Under the pieces are notes generated by a model, which was given only the letters and a program-made list of their open reading frames with translations, was not told the origin of the DNA and did no database searches. The position numbers were made by a program, and so were the translations under genes. DNA of 64,000 nucleotides from Palleronia sediminis. GTDB lineage: Bacteria; Pseudomonadota; Alphaproteobacteria; Rhodobacterales; Rhodobacteraceae. Positions within the stretch are counted from its first letter, which is position 1. Each line of letters opens with the position of its first letter. Below are positions 51,670-61,570 of the stretch, piece by piece. The stretch spans positions 124,001 through 188,000 of the forward strand of contig NZ_SNAA01000005.1 of assembly GCF_004358695.1 (NCBI RefSeq), in the 5' to 3' direction.

Positions 51670-51697
51670 AGTATATCTCGTGGGCGAATGCTGTGAA
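51670..51697 (-). promoter_or_regulatory. Putative nrdJ promoter
   Basis: Minus-strand -35 TTCACA (51692-51697), a 16-base spacer, -10 TATACT (51670-51675). It is the best -10 in the window. The GAGTATATCTC palindrome over the -10 could also bind a regulator, but the match to an NrdR box is weak. Confidence 0.55.
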
Positions 51698-51718
51698 GAC
51701 GCGAGGGGTTGGGGCCGC

Positions 51719-52141
51719 ATGCTGCACATGATGAAACTGTCGGTCGGTTCGGACAGCATCGAAAGCATGGCCGAATGGCAGCGCGCCCAGTCGGGGCAGC
51801 GCGTCGATGGCCGCTATTACCACCTCACGCGGATGTGGCCCAAGCGCGGCGACGAGATCCTCGCGCAGGGCGGCTCGATCTACTGGGTGATCCAGGGGGT
51901 CATGCTGGCCCGCCAGAGAATCGAGCGGTTCGAGCCGATGGAGGGCGCCGACGGCATCCGGCGCTGCGCGATTTTCCTCGACCCCGAGATCGTGCGCGTC
52001 GCCGCCACCCCGCGCCGGCCGTTCCAGGGCTGGCGCTATCTCGACGGCGCCGACGCCCCGCCGGACCTGCGCGGCGATACGGGCGGCGACGACCTGCCGC
52101 CCGCCCTGCGAGCCGCCCTGGCCGAGATCGGCGTGCGCTAG
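51719..52141 (+). CDS. DUF1489 family protein
   Basis: 140-residue protein of unknown function, typical of alphaproteobacteria. It begins MLHMMKLSVGSDSIESMAEWQ (in part), then YYHLTRMWPKRGDEILAQGGSIYWVIQG (in part; TRMWPKR about residues 36-42). The YWVI and RRPFQGWRYL segments are the recognisable family core. ATG 51719 has GAGGGG about 10 bases upstream; ATG 51728 is also possible. It diverges from nrdJ and converges on hisG with stop codons overlapping in CTAG. Confidence 0.8.
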   Translation: MLHMMKLSVGSDSIESMAEWQRAQSGQRVDGRYYHLTRMWPKRGDEILAQGGSIYWVIQGVMLARQRIERFEPMEGADGIRRCAIFLDPEIVRVAATPRRPFQGWRYLDGADAPPDLRGDTGGDDLPPALRAALAEIGVR

Positions 52142-52827
52142 AGCCCCAGCCGCCTGCGCAGCCGGGCGAGCGCCGCGCGATCCTCGTCGGTCCAGGGCGC
52201 GCTGCGCGAGCGGAACAGCGTCGCCTGGCTCGACAGGATCGGGGGGCCGGACAGCGCGCGCAGGTGGTTGGCGCGCAGGGTCTCGCCGGTGGTGGTGATA
52301 TCGGCGATGGCCTCGGCGGTCTCGTTGCGCACGGTGCCCTCGGTCGCGCCCTGGCTGTCGACGAGGCGGTAATCGGCGACGCCGTGATGGCGCAGGTAGT
52401 CGCGCACGAGCCGGTGGTATTTTGTCGCGATCCGCAGGCGGAACCCGTGGCGGGCGCGGAAATCGGCGGTGACGGAATCCAGGTCGCCGACCGTGCGCAC
52501 ATCGGCCCAGAAGGCCGGCACCGCGACGATCAGATCGGCCTGCCCAAAGCCCAGCCGGGCCAGTTCCTCGACACGGTCCTCCCACGACACGATGCGTTCG
52601 CGCACCATGTCCTGCCCGGTCACGCCCAGATGCAGGCGCCCGGCGGCAAGCTCGCGGGGGATCTCGCCCGCGGCCAGCAGGACGAGCTGCACCGCGTCGT
52701 CATCGACCGCGCCCAGGTATTCGCGCTCGCCCCCGCCCTTGCCCATCGGCACGCCGCGCGCGCCGAACCAGTCGAAGGTCTTGTCCATCAGCCGCCCCTT
52801 GGACGGCACGCCGAGCTTGAGCATCAT
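52138..52827 (-). CDS. hisG: ATP phosphoribosyltransferase, short form
   Basis: First enzyme of histidine synthesis, condensing ATP and PRPP. The 229-residue length is that of the short form, which lacks the C-terminal regulatory domain and needs HisZ. Motifs: GVPSKGRL (residues 6-13), GVTGQDMV and ADITTTGETLRANHL (PRPP loop). ATG 52827 overlaps the hisZ stop (ATGA). Histidine feedback would act through the HisG-HisZ complex. The TAG stop shares CTAG with the convergent DUF1489 gene. Confidence 0.95.
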   Translation of the reverse strand: MMLKLGVPSKGRLMDKTFDWFGARGVPMGKGGGEREYLGAVDDDAVQLVLLAAGEIPRELAAGRLHLGVTGQDMVRERIVSWEDRVEELARLGFGQADLIVAVPAFWADVRTVGDLDSVTADFRARHGFRLRIATKYHRLVRDYLRHHGVADYRLVDSQGATEGTVRNETAEAIADITTTGETLRANHLRALSGPPILSSQATLFRSRSAPWTDEDRAALARLRRRLGL

Positions 52828-53903
52828 GCCCTCCCCGACGCGGCGGCAGCGGCGGCGAGCGTTGCGGCCGGGCGGATCACGCCGCCGATGGCCGGGACCG
52901 CGCGCCCCTCGCCCAGCTTGCGCGTCAGTGCGTCATAGCGCCCGCCCGTGGCCACGGGGGGCAGGTCGGGACGGCCGGGGCGCGAGAACGAGAACACGAA
53001 GCCGTCGTAATATTCCATGGTCGAGCGCCCGTGACTGCCCGAAAAGGGCAGCGTCTCGACCGCGACGCCGGCCGCGTCGAGCGCGCCCAGCCGCGCGTCG
53101 AGCCGGTCCACCGCCGGCTCGAGCCCCGGCAGATCGGTCGCGGCATCGCGCAGCCGGCTCAGCGCCTCGGGCGCGGGCGCGTCGAGCGACAGGATCTGGT
53201 CGAGCAGCCACACCTGTTCGGACGGGATCGGCGGCTCGGCCGCGGCGCGGGCCAGCATCGCCAGCCGTTCCTCGACCTCGGCACGGCTGCGCAGGCCGAT
53301 CTCGGGGGCCTCGGCGGCGCCGGGAACGGGTGGATCGAGACGCAGGGTGGACGAGAACCGCTCCATCAGGGCGCGGAACCGGCGCGGCCGCCAGATATGG
53401 CGCAGAAGCGCCGCGCGGCGCCGTTCGGACACCGACAGCGCCCCGACCGCCGCGGTCAGGATTCCGATATCGCCGGTGCCCACCCGCAGGCCCAGCGGCG
53501 CGAGCAGATCCGAGAACAGCGCGAAGACCTCGGCATCGGCAAGGGCGGGATCGTCGCCGCCGAACAGCTCGAACCCGACCTGGATATATTCCGAAGGCCG
53601 TTCGGGCGCCGTTTCCTGCCGGCGGAACACCTCTCCGGCATAGGCGTAGCGCGCCGGATCGCCGCCGCGCGCCATGTGCAACTGCACGATGGGCACGGTG
53701 AAATCGGGGCGCAGCATCGCCTCTCCGGCGAGACCCTGGGTGGTGAAGGCGCGGGCGCGGATATCCTCGCCATAGAGGTCGAGCAGCGTCTCGGCCGGTT
53801 GCAGGATATCGGCCTCGGCCAGGGTCGCGCCCGCATCGAGGAACGCGCCGAGAAGCCGCGCGGCCTCCGCCCGCTCGGCGGCCTTGCCGGCGCCGTCGCT
53901 CAT
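52824..53903 (-). CDS. hisZ: ATP phosphoribosyltransferase regulatory subunit
   Basis: Catalytically inactive histidyl-tRNA synthetase paralogue that activates short HisG and carries its feedback control. The 359-residue protein shows [15 protein letters not shown] (motif 2-like region, about residues 62-76), [11 protein letters not shown] and, near the end, [12 protein letters not shown] and [12 protein letters not shown]. It lacks the synthetase anticodon domain. ATG 53903 overlaps the hisS stop, so hisS, hisZ and hisG form one coupled operon. Confidence 0.93.
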   Translation of the reverse strand: MSDGAGKAAERAEAARLLGAFLDAGATLAEADILQPAETLLDLYGEDIRARAFTTQGLAGEAMLRPDFTVPIVQLHMARGGDPARYAYAGEVFRRQETAPERPSEYIQVGFELFGGDDPALADAEVFALFSDLLAPLGLRVGTGDIGILTAAVGALSVSERRRAALLRHIWRPRRFRALMERFSSTLRLDPPVPGAAEAPEIGLRSRAEVEERLAMLARAAAEPPIPSEQVWLLDQILSLDAPAPEALSRLRDAATDLPGLEPAVDRLDARLGALDAAGVAVETLPFSGSHGRSTMEYYDGFVFSFSRPGRPDLPPVATGGRYDALTRKLGEGRAVPAIGGVIRPAATLAAAAAASGRA

Positions 53904-55369
53904 CCCAGCCGCTTTCGGATCTCGGCGACCATATCGGCACGGGGGCATTCGACCTGCGCGGGCTGGTCGCGCCATTCCTCGTGCGTCAGCTCGGCCGCGA
54001 GCCGGGCGCCGAGTTTCAGATCCTTGATCTGGACGACCCCGCGCGCGGCCTCGTCCTCGCCCTGGATGATGGCGATGGGGGCGCCGCGTTTGTCGGCATA
54101 TTTCAACTGGTTGCCAAAATTCCTGGGGTTTCCGAGGTAAACCTCGGCCCGAATGTCGGAATTTCGCAATTCCGCCGCCATCGCCTGATAGTCGGCCATC
54201 CGGTCGCGATCCATCACGGTCACGACAACCGGGCCGTCATCGGCATCGGTGAACCGGCCCTGCGCGGTCAGCGCGGCGAGCAGGCGGTCGACCCCGATCG
54301 AGACACCGGTGGCGGGCACTTCCTGGCCGGTGAACCGCTTGACGAGATCGTCGTAACGCCCGCCGCCCGCGACCGAGCCGAAGCTGCGCGGGCGGCCGTC
54401 CTCGCCCGCGATCTCGAAGGTCAGCTCGGCCTCGTAGACGGGGCCGGTGTAATAGCCGAGGCCCCGCACCACGCCGGGGTCGATCACGATGCGGTCGGGG
54501 CCATACCCCTGGGCGCCGAGCAGGGCCGCGATCTCGGCCAGTTCGGCCACGCCCTCGGCCCCCACGGCGCTGTCGCCGACGAGCTCGGTCAGGCGGTCGA
54601 GCGTCTCGCGCCCGCTGCCGCGCCGCGCGGCGGTAAAGCCGAGGACGGTTTCGGCGGCCGCGTCGTCCAGCCCCGCGCCACGGGTGAAATCGCCCGAGGC
54701 ATCCTTGCGCCCCTCGCCCAGAAGCGCGCGCACGCCGTCCTCGCCCAGCCGGTCGAGCTTGTCGATGGCGCGCAGCACGATGCCGCGCCGATCGGCGTTG
54801 TCGTCCCCCGCGAGGCCCGCGACCTCGAGCACGCCGTTCAGCACCTTGCGGTTGTTCACCCGCACGACGTAATCGCCGCGCGCGATCCCCACCGCCTCGA
54901 GCGTGTCGGCCAGCATGGCGCAGATCTCGGCGTCGGCGGCCATGGAGGCGCTGCCCACCGTATCGGCATCGCATTGATAGAACTGCCTGAATCGCCCCGG
55001 TCCCGGCTTTTCGTTGCGCCAGACCGGCCCCATCGCGTAGCGGCGATAGGGGCTGGGCAGGTCGTTGCGATACTGCGCGGCGACGCGGGCCAGCGGCGCG
55101 GTCATGTCATAGCGCAGCGCCAGCCAGTCGCCGTCTTCTTCCCAGGCGAAAACGCCCTCGTTGGGGCGGTCGACATCGGGCAGGAACTTGCCCAGCGCCT
55201 CGACCGTCTCGACCGCGCTGGTCTCGAGCGCGTCGAACCCGTACAGGCGATAGACGCGCGCGATCTCGGACAGCATGGACTGGCGGCGCGCGACCTCGGC
55301 CCCGAAATAGTCGCGGAAACCCTTGGGCGTCTGGGCCTTGGGGCGGGGCTGTTTCTTGGGTTTCGGCAT
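53900..55369 (-). CDS. hisS: Histidine--tRNA ligase
   Basis: Class II aminoacyl-tRNA synthetase charging tRNA-His. The 489-residue protein has a basic N-terminus ([21 protein letters not shown] in part), motif 2 ([21 protein letters not shown] in part, about residues 112-131), the histidine motifs [11 protein letters not shown] and GGGRYDDLV, and motif 3 [15 protein letters not shown]-terminal anticodon-binding domain follows (about 395-480). It is longer than the E. coli enzyme (about 424), as in many alphaproteobacteria. ATG 55369 begins the KPK region. Confidence 0.95.
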   Translation of the reverse strand: MPKPKKQPRPKAQTPKGFRDYFGAEVARRQSMLSEIARVYRLYGFDALETSAVETVEALGKFLPDVDRPNEGVFAWEEDGDWLALRYDMTAPLARVAAQYRNDLPSPYRRYAMGPVWRNEKPGPGRFRQFYQCDADTVGSASMAADAEICAMLADTLEAVGIARGDYVVRVNNRKVLNGVLEVAGLAGDDNADRRGIVLRAIDKLDRLGEDGVRALLGEGRKDASGDFTRGAGLDDAAAETVLGFTAARRGSGRETLDRLTELVGDSAVGAEGVAELAEIAALLGAQGYGPDRIVIDPGVVRGLGYYTGPVYEAELTFEIAGEDGRPRSFGSVAGGGRYDDLVKRFTGQEVPATGVSIGVDRLLAALTAQGRFTDADDGPVVVTVMDRDRMADYQAMAAELRNSDIRAEVYLGNPRNFGNQLKYADKRGAPIAIIQGEDEAARGVVQIKDLKLGARLAAELTHEEWRDQPAQVECPRADMVAEIRKRLG

Positions 55370-55398
55370 GGGAAACGTCTGGCCTCCTGGACGCGGCT

Positions 55399-55427
55399 CG
55401 TCTAGCCCAGCCCCATCACCATCGCAA
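55399..55427 (-). promoter_or_regulatory. Putative hisS-hisZ-hisG promoter
   Basis: Minus-strand -35 TTGCGA (55422-55427), a 17-base spacer, -10 TAGACG (55399-55404), 30 bases before the hisS ATG. TTGCGA also forms the -35 at 59913. Confidence 0.42.
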
Positions 55428-55445
55428 GCAAGCCCGGAGGCGCGG

Positions 55446-55628
55446 ATGTCGGACGAGACCGAGGAACGGCTGGCCCACCTGATCCGGGCCAATGACGAGC
55501 TGTCGGACGAGGTCGCGCGGCTGGGCCGGATGGTCGAACGGCTCGAGGCGCGGGTGGCGCGGCTGATGGCGCGCGAGGCCGATGGCGGCGCGGCCGTCTT
55601 TGCCGACCGCCCGCCCCCGCATTACTGA
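55446..55628 (+). CDS. slyX: SlyX family protein
   Basis: Small coiled-coil protein (60 residues) of unknown role, named from its place next to slyD in enterobacteria. A heptad-rich region (about residues 5-42: [21 protein letters not shown] in part) is followed by a short linker and the C-terminal PPPHY, the family's signature ending. ATG 55446 has GGAGG 5 bases upstream. It diverges from hisS. Confidence 0.82.
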   Translation: MSDETEERLAHLIRANDELSDEVARLGRMVERLEARVARLMAREADGGAAVFADRPPPHY

Positions 55629-55909
55629 GGCGCGCGCGGCTGCGCCCCGGTCGCGGGGTCCGCGCCGGGGTGGGTCGTGCCGACCCGTGCCGTTCATGTG
55701 ATACCGTCCAAAGGAATAGGCGGCGCCGCCCGTGAGGTCGCGAGTTCGGAACGGGGCGTCACCCCCGGCCCGTCGAGTTCACCGGTGAAACCTGCGAAGC
55801 GGATGCGTCCGATTGCCAGGCCGAACGCCCCCTTCCGATTTCGCTGTCTCCCTTGCGCGCAGGCCCCTTTTGCCACCCGAGCCATGAAGATCGGGTTAAG
55901 CGGGCGCGC

Positions 55910-56218
55910 TCAAATCGGGCAGAGATAGTCGCCAAAGACAAAGCCCGCGGGCAGGTCGCGCAGGAACTGCTTGCCCGGCCAGCCCAGCACCACGACCGGG
56001 AGCCATTTGCCATGGGTCGGGCTGCCGCGCGATTCGACCACCGTGCGGGGCGGCAGGCGCATCAGCATCGGGTTCGACGCGCCCGGCCCGCTGCGCAGCG
56101 CGAGGAAATTGTCGCCGCCGGGATCGAGCCGGCAGACCTCGTATCCGCGGCCCGAGACCGCGTGGGCGGCACCGGCAACGGAAAGCGACAGGGCGATGCA
56201 GAGAGCGAGGAGTTTCAT
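55910..56218 (-). CDS. Secreted SH3-domain protein
   Basis: Exported 102-residue protein: signal peptide to about residue 20 (VAGAAHA), then a bacterial SH3 domain with LALRSGPGASNPMLMRLPPRT (in part; LRSGPG about residues 41-46) and KWLPVVVLGWPGKQF. Two cysteines (in YEVCRL and at DYLCPI) may form a disulfide. It may bind the cell wall. It lies 53 bases upstream of the end of dnaE on the same strand, but does not appear to be coupled to it. The 281 bases between it and slyX hold no gene I can support. Confidence 0.75.
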   Translation of the reverse strand: MKLLALCIALSLSVAGAAHAVSGRGYEVCRLDPGGDNFLALRSGPGASNPMLMRLPPRTVVESRGSPTHGKWLPVVVLGWPGKQFLRDLPAGFVFGDYLCPI

Positions 56219-56271
56219 GGCGCGGCGTCCTTTCCCGGCCAGCCTGCCACATGGTTTCCCCTACGTCACCC

Positions 56272-59200
56272 CTAGAGATCCTCGACCGTCATCACGCCGC
56301 TGAGCGACCGGATCGCACCCTTGACCTGGGGTGTCACCGGCCATGTGCCGCCCAGCTCGACCTCGACCTCGCCGGGCAGCTCGGGGTCGAGCAGGCACAG
56401 GCTGACGGGGCCGCGGGCGCGTACCTTGGCGTCGCGCGCGGCGCGGTCGAGCACCGATTGCACCAGCGCCACGGCCTGCGCCTCGTCCACAAAGATGCGC
56501 AGCCCCGCGCCATCGACATCCGACACCGCCACGTCGATCGGCGCGACCGATTTGCAGAGCAGCTTGAGCTGTTCGGATTCGACCGTCACCTCGACCTGCA
56601 TCACGACATTCGTGCCGGGCTCGAGATGGTCGCGGCTGGCCTCGAGCACGTCCGAGAACACCATGCATTCGAAAAAGCCCGACGGGTCGGACAGCCCGAC
56701 AAAGGCAAAGCGGTTGCCCTTGGCCGACTTGCGTTCCTGCCGATGCGCGACGGTGCCCGCCAGCCGCGCGACATGGGGGGTGGTGCGGGCCTTTTCGTGG
56801 GCCTGCTGCACGGTCATCACGCCCTTGCGCTTGAGCGCGCCCATGTAGTCGTCGAGCGGATGCCCCGAGAGGTAGAAGCCGACGGCCTTGTGCTCTTCGG
56901 CCAGCCGTTCGGATGGCAGCCAGTCCTCGGAGGGACGCATCCGCGGCTCGGGCAGGTCGTCGCCCGCATCGCCGAAGAGCGACACCTGGCTCGAGGTCTT
57001 CTGCTCGTGGATGGCGGCCGAGTAGGCGACCAGCGCATCGAGGCTGTCGAAAACCCGGCGGCGGTTGGCGTCGAGCGCGTCGAAGGCCCCGGCGCGCGCC
57101 AGCATCTCGAGCGGGCGCTTGCCGACCCGTTTCATGTCGACGCGGCGGGCCATGTCGTAGAGCGTCGCAAAGGGCCTGTCGCCGCGGCCCTCGACGATCA
57201 GGCGCATGGCGTCCATGCCGACCCCCTTGAGCGCACCCAGCCCGTAGAGGATTCGCCCGCCCTCGACCGTGAACCCGGCCATGGAGCGGTTCACGCAGGG
57301 CGCCAGCACCTCGATATCGAGGCCGCGCCTCGCCTCTTCGGTATAGACGGCGAGCTTGTCGGTGAGGTGGATGTCGCAATTCATCACCCCGGCCATGAAC
57401 TCGACCGGGTGGTTCGCCTTGAGCCATGCCGTCTGGTAGCTGACCACGGCATAGGCGGCGGCGTGGGACTTGTTGAAGCCGTAATTGGCGAATTTCTCGA
57501 GCAGGTCGAAGACCTCTTTCGCCTTGGCCTCGCTCACGCCGTTCTCCATGGCGCCGCGGGTGAACTTGGGCCGCTCGGCGTCCATGGCTTCCTTGATCTT
57601 CTTGCCCATGGCGCGGCGCAGCAGGTCGGCGCCGCCGAGGCTGTAGCCCGCCATCACCTGCGCGATCTGCATCACCTGTTCCTGATAGACGATGATGCCC
57701 TGCGTTTCCTCGAGGATATGGTCGATCAGCGGGTGGATCGACGCGATCTCGCGCTGTCCGTTCTTGACCTCGCAATAGGTGGGGATGTTCTCCATCGGGC
57801 CGGGGCGATAAAGCGCGACCAGCGCCACGATATCCTCGATGCAGGTGGGTTTCATCCGGCGCAGCGCATCCATCATGCCGGTGGATTCCACCTGGAACAC
57901 GGCCACGGTGCGGGCGCGGGCGTAGAGCTCGTAGGTCGCGGGATCGTCGAGCGGGATGAGCTCGATCCGGTTCTCGGCCCCCGGCGCGGGATCGTAGAGC
58001 GCGCGCCCGTCCGCCGCGCGGTGCAGCGGCCGCGTCGCGGTAACGAGGTTCACCGCGTTCTGGATCATGGTCAACGTCTTGAGCCCGAGAAAGTCGAACT
58101 TGACCAGCCCGGCCTGCTCGACCCATTTCATGTTGAACTGCGTGGCCGGCATGTCGGATTTCGGATCGCGATAGAGCGGCACCAGCTCGTCGAGCGGCCG
58201 GTCCCCGATGACGATCCCCGCCGCGTGGGTCGAGGCGTTGCGGTTCAGCCCCTCGACCTGCTGGCCATAGGTCAGGAGCCTGTCGACGACCTCTTCGTTG
58301 CGGGCCTCGTCGCGCAACCGCGGCTCGTCGCGCAGGGCCTGCGCGATGGACACGGGCTTGACCCCCTCGACCGGGATCATCTTGGACAGCCGGTCCACCC
58401 ACATGAAGGGCATCTGCAGCACCCGCCCGATATCGCGCACCGCCGCCTTGGACAGCAACGCGCCGAAGGTGATGATCTGCCCCACCCGGTCGCGGCCGTA
58501 TTTCTGCTGCACGTAGCGGATGACCTCCTCGCGGCGGTCCATGCAGAAATCGATGTCGAAATCGGGCATCGACACCCGTTCGGGATTGAGGAACCGCTCG
58601 AAGAGCAGCGAATAGCGCAGCGGGTCGAGATCGGTGATGGTCAACGCATAGGCCACCAGGCTGCCCGCGCCCGATCCGCGCCCCGGCCCCACGGGAATCC
58701 CCTGGTCCTTGGCCCATTTGATGAAATCGGCCACGATCAGGAAATAGCCGGGAAAGCCCATGGATTCGATGATCCCGAGCTCGAACTCGAGCCGCGCGTC
58801 ATAGGTCTCGCGCGGGGCGGCGGGCTCGATCACGGCCAGCCGCGCGTCGAGCCCCTCGCCGGCCTGCCGCTTGAGCTCCTCGACCTCGTCATCGGCGAAA
58901 CGCGGCAGGATCGGGTCGTGGGTCGACACCGCAAAGGCGCAGCGGCGCGCGATCTCGACGGTGTTCTCGATGGCCTCGGGCAGATCGGCGAACAGCGCGG
59001 CCATCTCGGCCGGCGTCTTGAGGTAATGCTCGGGCGTGAGACGGCGGCGCGGCTCGTTCTGGTCGACATAGGCGCCCTCGGCGATGCAGAGCAGCGCGTC
59101 ATGGGCCTCGTACATGGCGGGGTCGGGGAAATAGGCGTCGTTCGTGGCGACGAGCGGCAGGTCCATCGCATAGGCCATCTCGACCAGCCCGCGCTCGGTC

Positions 59201-59790
59201 AGGCGCTCGGCCTCGGGGGCGGCGCCGTCCTCGCCGCGGTGACGCTGAAGCTCGACATAGAGGCGGCCGGGAAAGATCCCCGCGAAGCGCGCCAGCAGCG
59301 TCTCGGCCTCGGCGCGCTTGCCGTCCTGCAAGAGCCGCCCCAGCGGCCCCTCGGGCCCGCCGGTGAGACAGATCAGCCCCGCGCCATGCGCGGCGAGGTC
59401 GTCGGGCGTGACATGCGGCCGGTCGCGGTCGCCCTCGAGATAGAGTTTCGAGTTCAGCTTCATGAGGTTGCCATAGCCCGTGGCATCCTGCGCCAGCAGG
59501 ACCACCGGCGCGGGCGGGGGCGGACCCTGCCGGCCGGGGCGCGCCACCGCCCCGAAGGCGCCGAGGCCGATCTGGCAGCCGACGATGGGCTGCACGCCCT
59601 CTTTCGCGGCGGCGATCGAGAATTCCAGCGCGCAGAACATGTTGTCGGTATCGGTGACGGCGACCGCGGGCATCCCCATGGCGGCCACGCGGCCGGGAAG
59701 CTGTTTCAGCCGCACCGCCCCCTCGAGCAGGGAGTATTCGGTATGCACCCTGAGGTGGACGAAGCGGGCATCGGGGGGGGACTCGGACAT
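56272..59790 (-). CDS. dnaE: DNA polymerase III subunit alpha
   Basis: Catalytic subunit of the replicative polymerase. The 1172-residue protein has an N-terminal PHP domain (FVHLRVHTEYSLLEGAVR in part, then VTDTDNMF), the polymerase core with GPGRGSGAGSLVAYAL and PDFDIDF (catalytic aspartates, about residues 409-415), HAAGIVI, and FNKSHAAAYA. Fingers, HhH (ALKGVG) and a C-terminal OB domain (RLAGTVAHRQERKSAKGN in part) follow. This is the DnaE1 type. ATG 59790 is chosen; the upstream open frame is GC-rich noise. Confidence 0.97.
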   Translation of the reverse strand: MSESPPDARFVHLRVHTEYSLLEGAVRLKQLPGRVAAMGMPAVAVTDTDNMFCALEFSIAAAKEGVQPIVGCQIGLGAFGAVARPGRQGPPPPAPVVLLAQDATGYGNLMKLNSKLYLEGDRDRPHVTPDDLAAHGAGLICLTGGPEGPLGRLLQDGKRAEAETLLARFAGIFPGRLYVELQRHRGEDGAAPEAERLTERGLVEMAYAMDLPLVATNDAYFPDPAMYEAHDALLCIAEGAYVDQNEPRRRLTPEHYLKTPAEMAALFADLPEAIENTVEIARRCAFAVSTHDPILPRFADDEVEELKRQAGEGLDARLAVIEPAAPRETYDARLEFELGIIESMGFPGYFLIVADFIKWAKDQGIPVGPGRGSGAGSLVAYALTITDLDPLRYSLLFERFLNPERVSMPDFDIDFCMDRREEVIRYVQQKYGRDRVGQIITFGALLSKAAVRDIGRVLQMPFMWVDRLSKMIPVEGVKPVSIAQALRDEPRLRDEARNEEVVDRLLTYGQQVEGLNRNASTHAAGIVIGDRPLDELVPLYRDPKSDMPATQFNMKWVEQAGLVKFDFLGLKTLTMIQNAVNLVTATRPLHRAADGRALYDPAPGAENRIELIPLDDPATYELYARARTVAVFQVESTGMMDALRRMKPTCIEDIVALVALYRPGPMENIPTYCEVKNGQREIASIHPLIDHILEETQGIIVYQEQVMQIAQVMAGYSLGGADLLRRAMGKKIKEAMDAERPKFTRGAMENGVSEAKAKEVFDLLEKFANYGFNKSHAAAYAVVSYQTAWLKANHPVEFMAGVMNCDIHLTDKLAVYTEEARRGLDIEVLAPCVNRSMAGFTVEGGRILYGLGALKGVGMDAMRLIVEGRGDRPFATLYDMARRVDMKRVGKRPLEMLARAGAFDALDANRRRVFDSLDALVAYSAAIHEQKTSSQVSLFGDAGDDLPEPRMRPSEDWLPSERLAEEHKAVGFYLSGHPLDDYMGALKRKGVMTVQQAHEKARTTPHVARLAGTVAHRQERKSAKGNRFAFVGLSDPSGFFECMVFSDVLEASRDHLEPGTNVVMQVEVTVESEQLKLLCKSVAPIDVAVSDVDGAGLRIFVDEAQAVALVQSVLDRAARDAKVRARGPVSLCLLDPELPGEVEVELGGTWPVTPQVKGAIRSLSGVMTVEDL

Positions 59791-59912
59791 GCGTGCGATC
59801 CTATCGCCGCGTGCCCCCCGCCGCCAGAGCGTCGCGCGCCCCGACGCGGCGTCACCGGCGCCGCGGGCCGTGTCCCGCGCGCCGCGCCCTGCCGCGTCCC
59901 GCCCGCGGGGCA

Positions 59913-59941
59913 TTGCGAAAGACGGGGCCGGCGCGCTAACA
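59913..59941 (+). promoter_or_regulatory. Putative promoter of the BMP-type ABC operon
   Basis: TTGCGA (59913-59918), a 17-base spacer and CTAACA (59936-59941), 39 bases before the ATPase ATG. Confidence 0.45.
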
Positions 59942-59980
59942 CGGCCCCAAACGCGGGGCGCAAGGGAAAGGGACGGGGCG

Positions 59981-61516
59981 ATGGAGGATGGCACGGCCCC
60001 CCTGCTGGCGCTGTCGGGGCTGACGAAATCCTATCCCGGCGTGCGCGCCAACGACGACGTGAGCTTTGCGATCCACGCGGGCGAGGTCCATGCGCTGCTG
60101 GGCGAGAACGGCGCCGGGAAATCCACGCTGGTCAAGACGATCTTCGGGCTAGTTGCGCCCGATGCGGGCGAGATGCGGCTTGCCGGGAAACCCTTTGCCC
60201 CGGCCTCCCCGCAAGAGGCGCGCGCGGCGGGCATCGGAATGGTCTTCCAGCATTTCTCGCTGTTCGACGCGCTCGACGTGGCCGAGAACGTGGCGCTGGG
60301 CATGGACACGCCCCCGCCGCGCCGCGTGCTGCAGGACCGTATCGCCTCGGTCAGCCGCGAATACGGGCTGCCGCTCGATCCGCGCCGGATCGTGGGCGAT
60401 CTGTCGGCGGGCGAACGCCAGCGGGTCGAGATCGTGCGCTGCCTGCTGGGCGCGCCGCGGCTGCTCATCATGGACGAGCCGACCAGCGTCCTCACCCCGC
60501 AGGAGGTCGCGCTGCTGTTCGCGACGCTGCGCCAGCTCACCGCCGAGGGCACGGCGATCCTCTATATCTCGCACAAGCTCGACGAGATCCGCGCGCTGTG
60601 CGACCGCGCCACGATCCTGCGTGGCGGGCGCGTCGTCGCCTCGGTCGACCCGCGCGAAAGCTCGGCGCGCGACCTGGCCGAGATGATGGTGGGCGAGGCG
60701 CTGAGCGCGCCCGCGCGCAGCGGCGCGGCGGGCGGCGGCGAACTGCTCGAGGTCGACGCGCTGTCGCTGCCGCCCGCCCATGCCTTCGGCACGGCGCTGC
60801 GCGAGGTGTCGCTGACGCTGCGCGCGGGCGAGGTGCTGGGCATCGGCGGCGTCGCGGGCAACGGGCAGGACGAATTGCTGGCCGCGCTCTCGGGCGAGAT
60901 GCGGGCCGATGCGGGCCGCATCCGCCTGCGCGGCACGGGCGTGGGGCGGATGGGGCCGGTGGCGCGGCGCGCGCGCGGGCTGCTGGCCGCGCCCGAGGAA
61001 CGGTTGGGCCATGCCGCCGCGCCCGACATGAGCCTGACCGAGAACGCGGTGCTCTCGGCGCATACCCGCAAGCGGCTGGCGCGACGCGGCTTCATCGACT
61101 GGCGCGCGGCGCGCGCCTTTGCCGACGCGGTCATCGACCGGTTCGACGTGCGCACCCCCTCGAGCCGCACCGCCGCGCGGGCGCTGTCGGGCGGCAACCT
61201 GCAGAAATTCGTCATCGGGCGCGAGATCATGCAGGACCCGGTGGTGCTCGTCGTCAACCAGCCGACATGGGGCGTCGATGCCGCGGCCGCCGCCGCCATC
61301 CGGCAGGCGCTGATCGACCTGGCGGGGCGCGGCGCGGGGGTGATCGTCATCAGCCAGGATCTCGACGAGCTGATGGAGGTCTCGGACCGTTTCGCCGCGC
61401 TCAACGGCGGGCGCCTCTCGGCCCCGCGCCCCGCCGCCGGACTCAGCGTCGACGAGATCGGCCTGATGCTGGGCGGCACCCACGACATGGAGGCCGCCCA
61501 TGCCCATCCGCATTGA
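59981..61516 (+). CDS. Nucleoside-type ABC transporter ATPase (two ABC domains)
   Basis: ATPase of a BMP/nucleoside-type importer (511 residues) with tandem ABC domains. The first is complete: GENGAGKST (Walker A, about residues 40-48), FQHFSLFD, LSAGERQRVEI, IMDEPTSVLTPQE and YISHKLDE. The second has a degenerate Walker A (GVAGNGQDELL) but a normal LSGGNLQKFVIGREI signature. Such asymmetry is normal in the family. Two permeases and a BMP-type binding protein follow, so the likely substrate is a nucleoside or purine-like compound. A post-stop repeat element follows the gene. Confidence 0.92.
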   Translation: MEDGTAPLLALSGLTKSYPGVRANDDVSFAIHAGEVHALLGENGAGKSTLVKTIFGLVAPDAGEMRLAGKPFAPASPQEARAAGIGMVFQHFSLFDALDVAENVALGMDTPPPRRVLQDRIASVSREYGLPLDPRRIVGDLSAGERQRVEIVRCLLGAPRLLIMDEPTSVLTPQEVALLFATLRQLTAEGTAILYISHKLDEIRALCDRATILRGGRVVASVDPRESSARDLAEMMVGEALSAPARSGAAGGGELLEVDALSLPPAHAFGTALREVSLTLRAGEVLGIGGVAGNGQDELLAALSGEMRADAGRIRLRGTGVGRMGPVARRARGLLAAPEERLGHAAAPDMSLTENAVLSAHTRKRLARRGFIDWRAARAFADAVIDRFDVRTPSSRTAARALSGGNLQKFVIGREIMQDPVVLVVNQPTWGVDAAAAAAIRQALIDLAGRGAGVIVISQDLDELMEVSDRFAALNGGRLSAPRPAAGLSVDEIGLMLGGTHDMEAAHAHPH

Positions 61517-61519
61517 GCC

Positions 61520-61541
61520 TTCTCTGTTTCCTGAAATACTC
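61520..61541 (+). repeat. Post-stop element, copy C
   Basis: 22-base element starting TTCTCTGTTTCC and ending AAATACTC, 3 bases after the ATPase stop. It matches copy A (1876-1897) at 20 of 22 positions. Confidence 0.6.
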
Positions 61542-61570
61542 ATGGCGCGACACGCGCAGGGGCCGCGCCG

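Noticed and set aside
51607..51718. Cobalamin riboswitch upstream of nrdJ
   Set aside because: The leader after the predicted start site is about 55 bases, far too short, and no B12-box sequence was seen.
55629..55909. Possible RNA gene, because GGTCGCGAGTTCGG resembles a tRNA T-arm
   Set aside because: No acceptor, D or anticodon stem could be folded around it, and no other RNA family was recognised.
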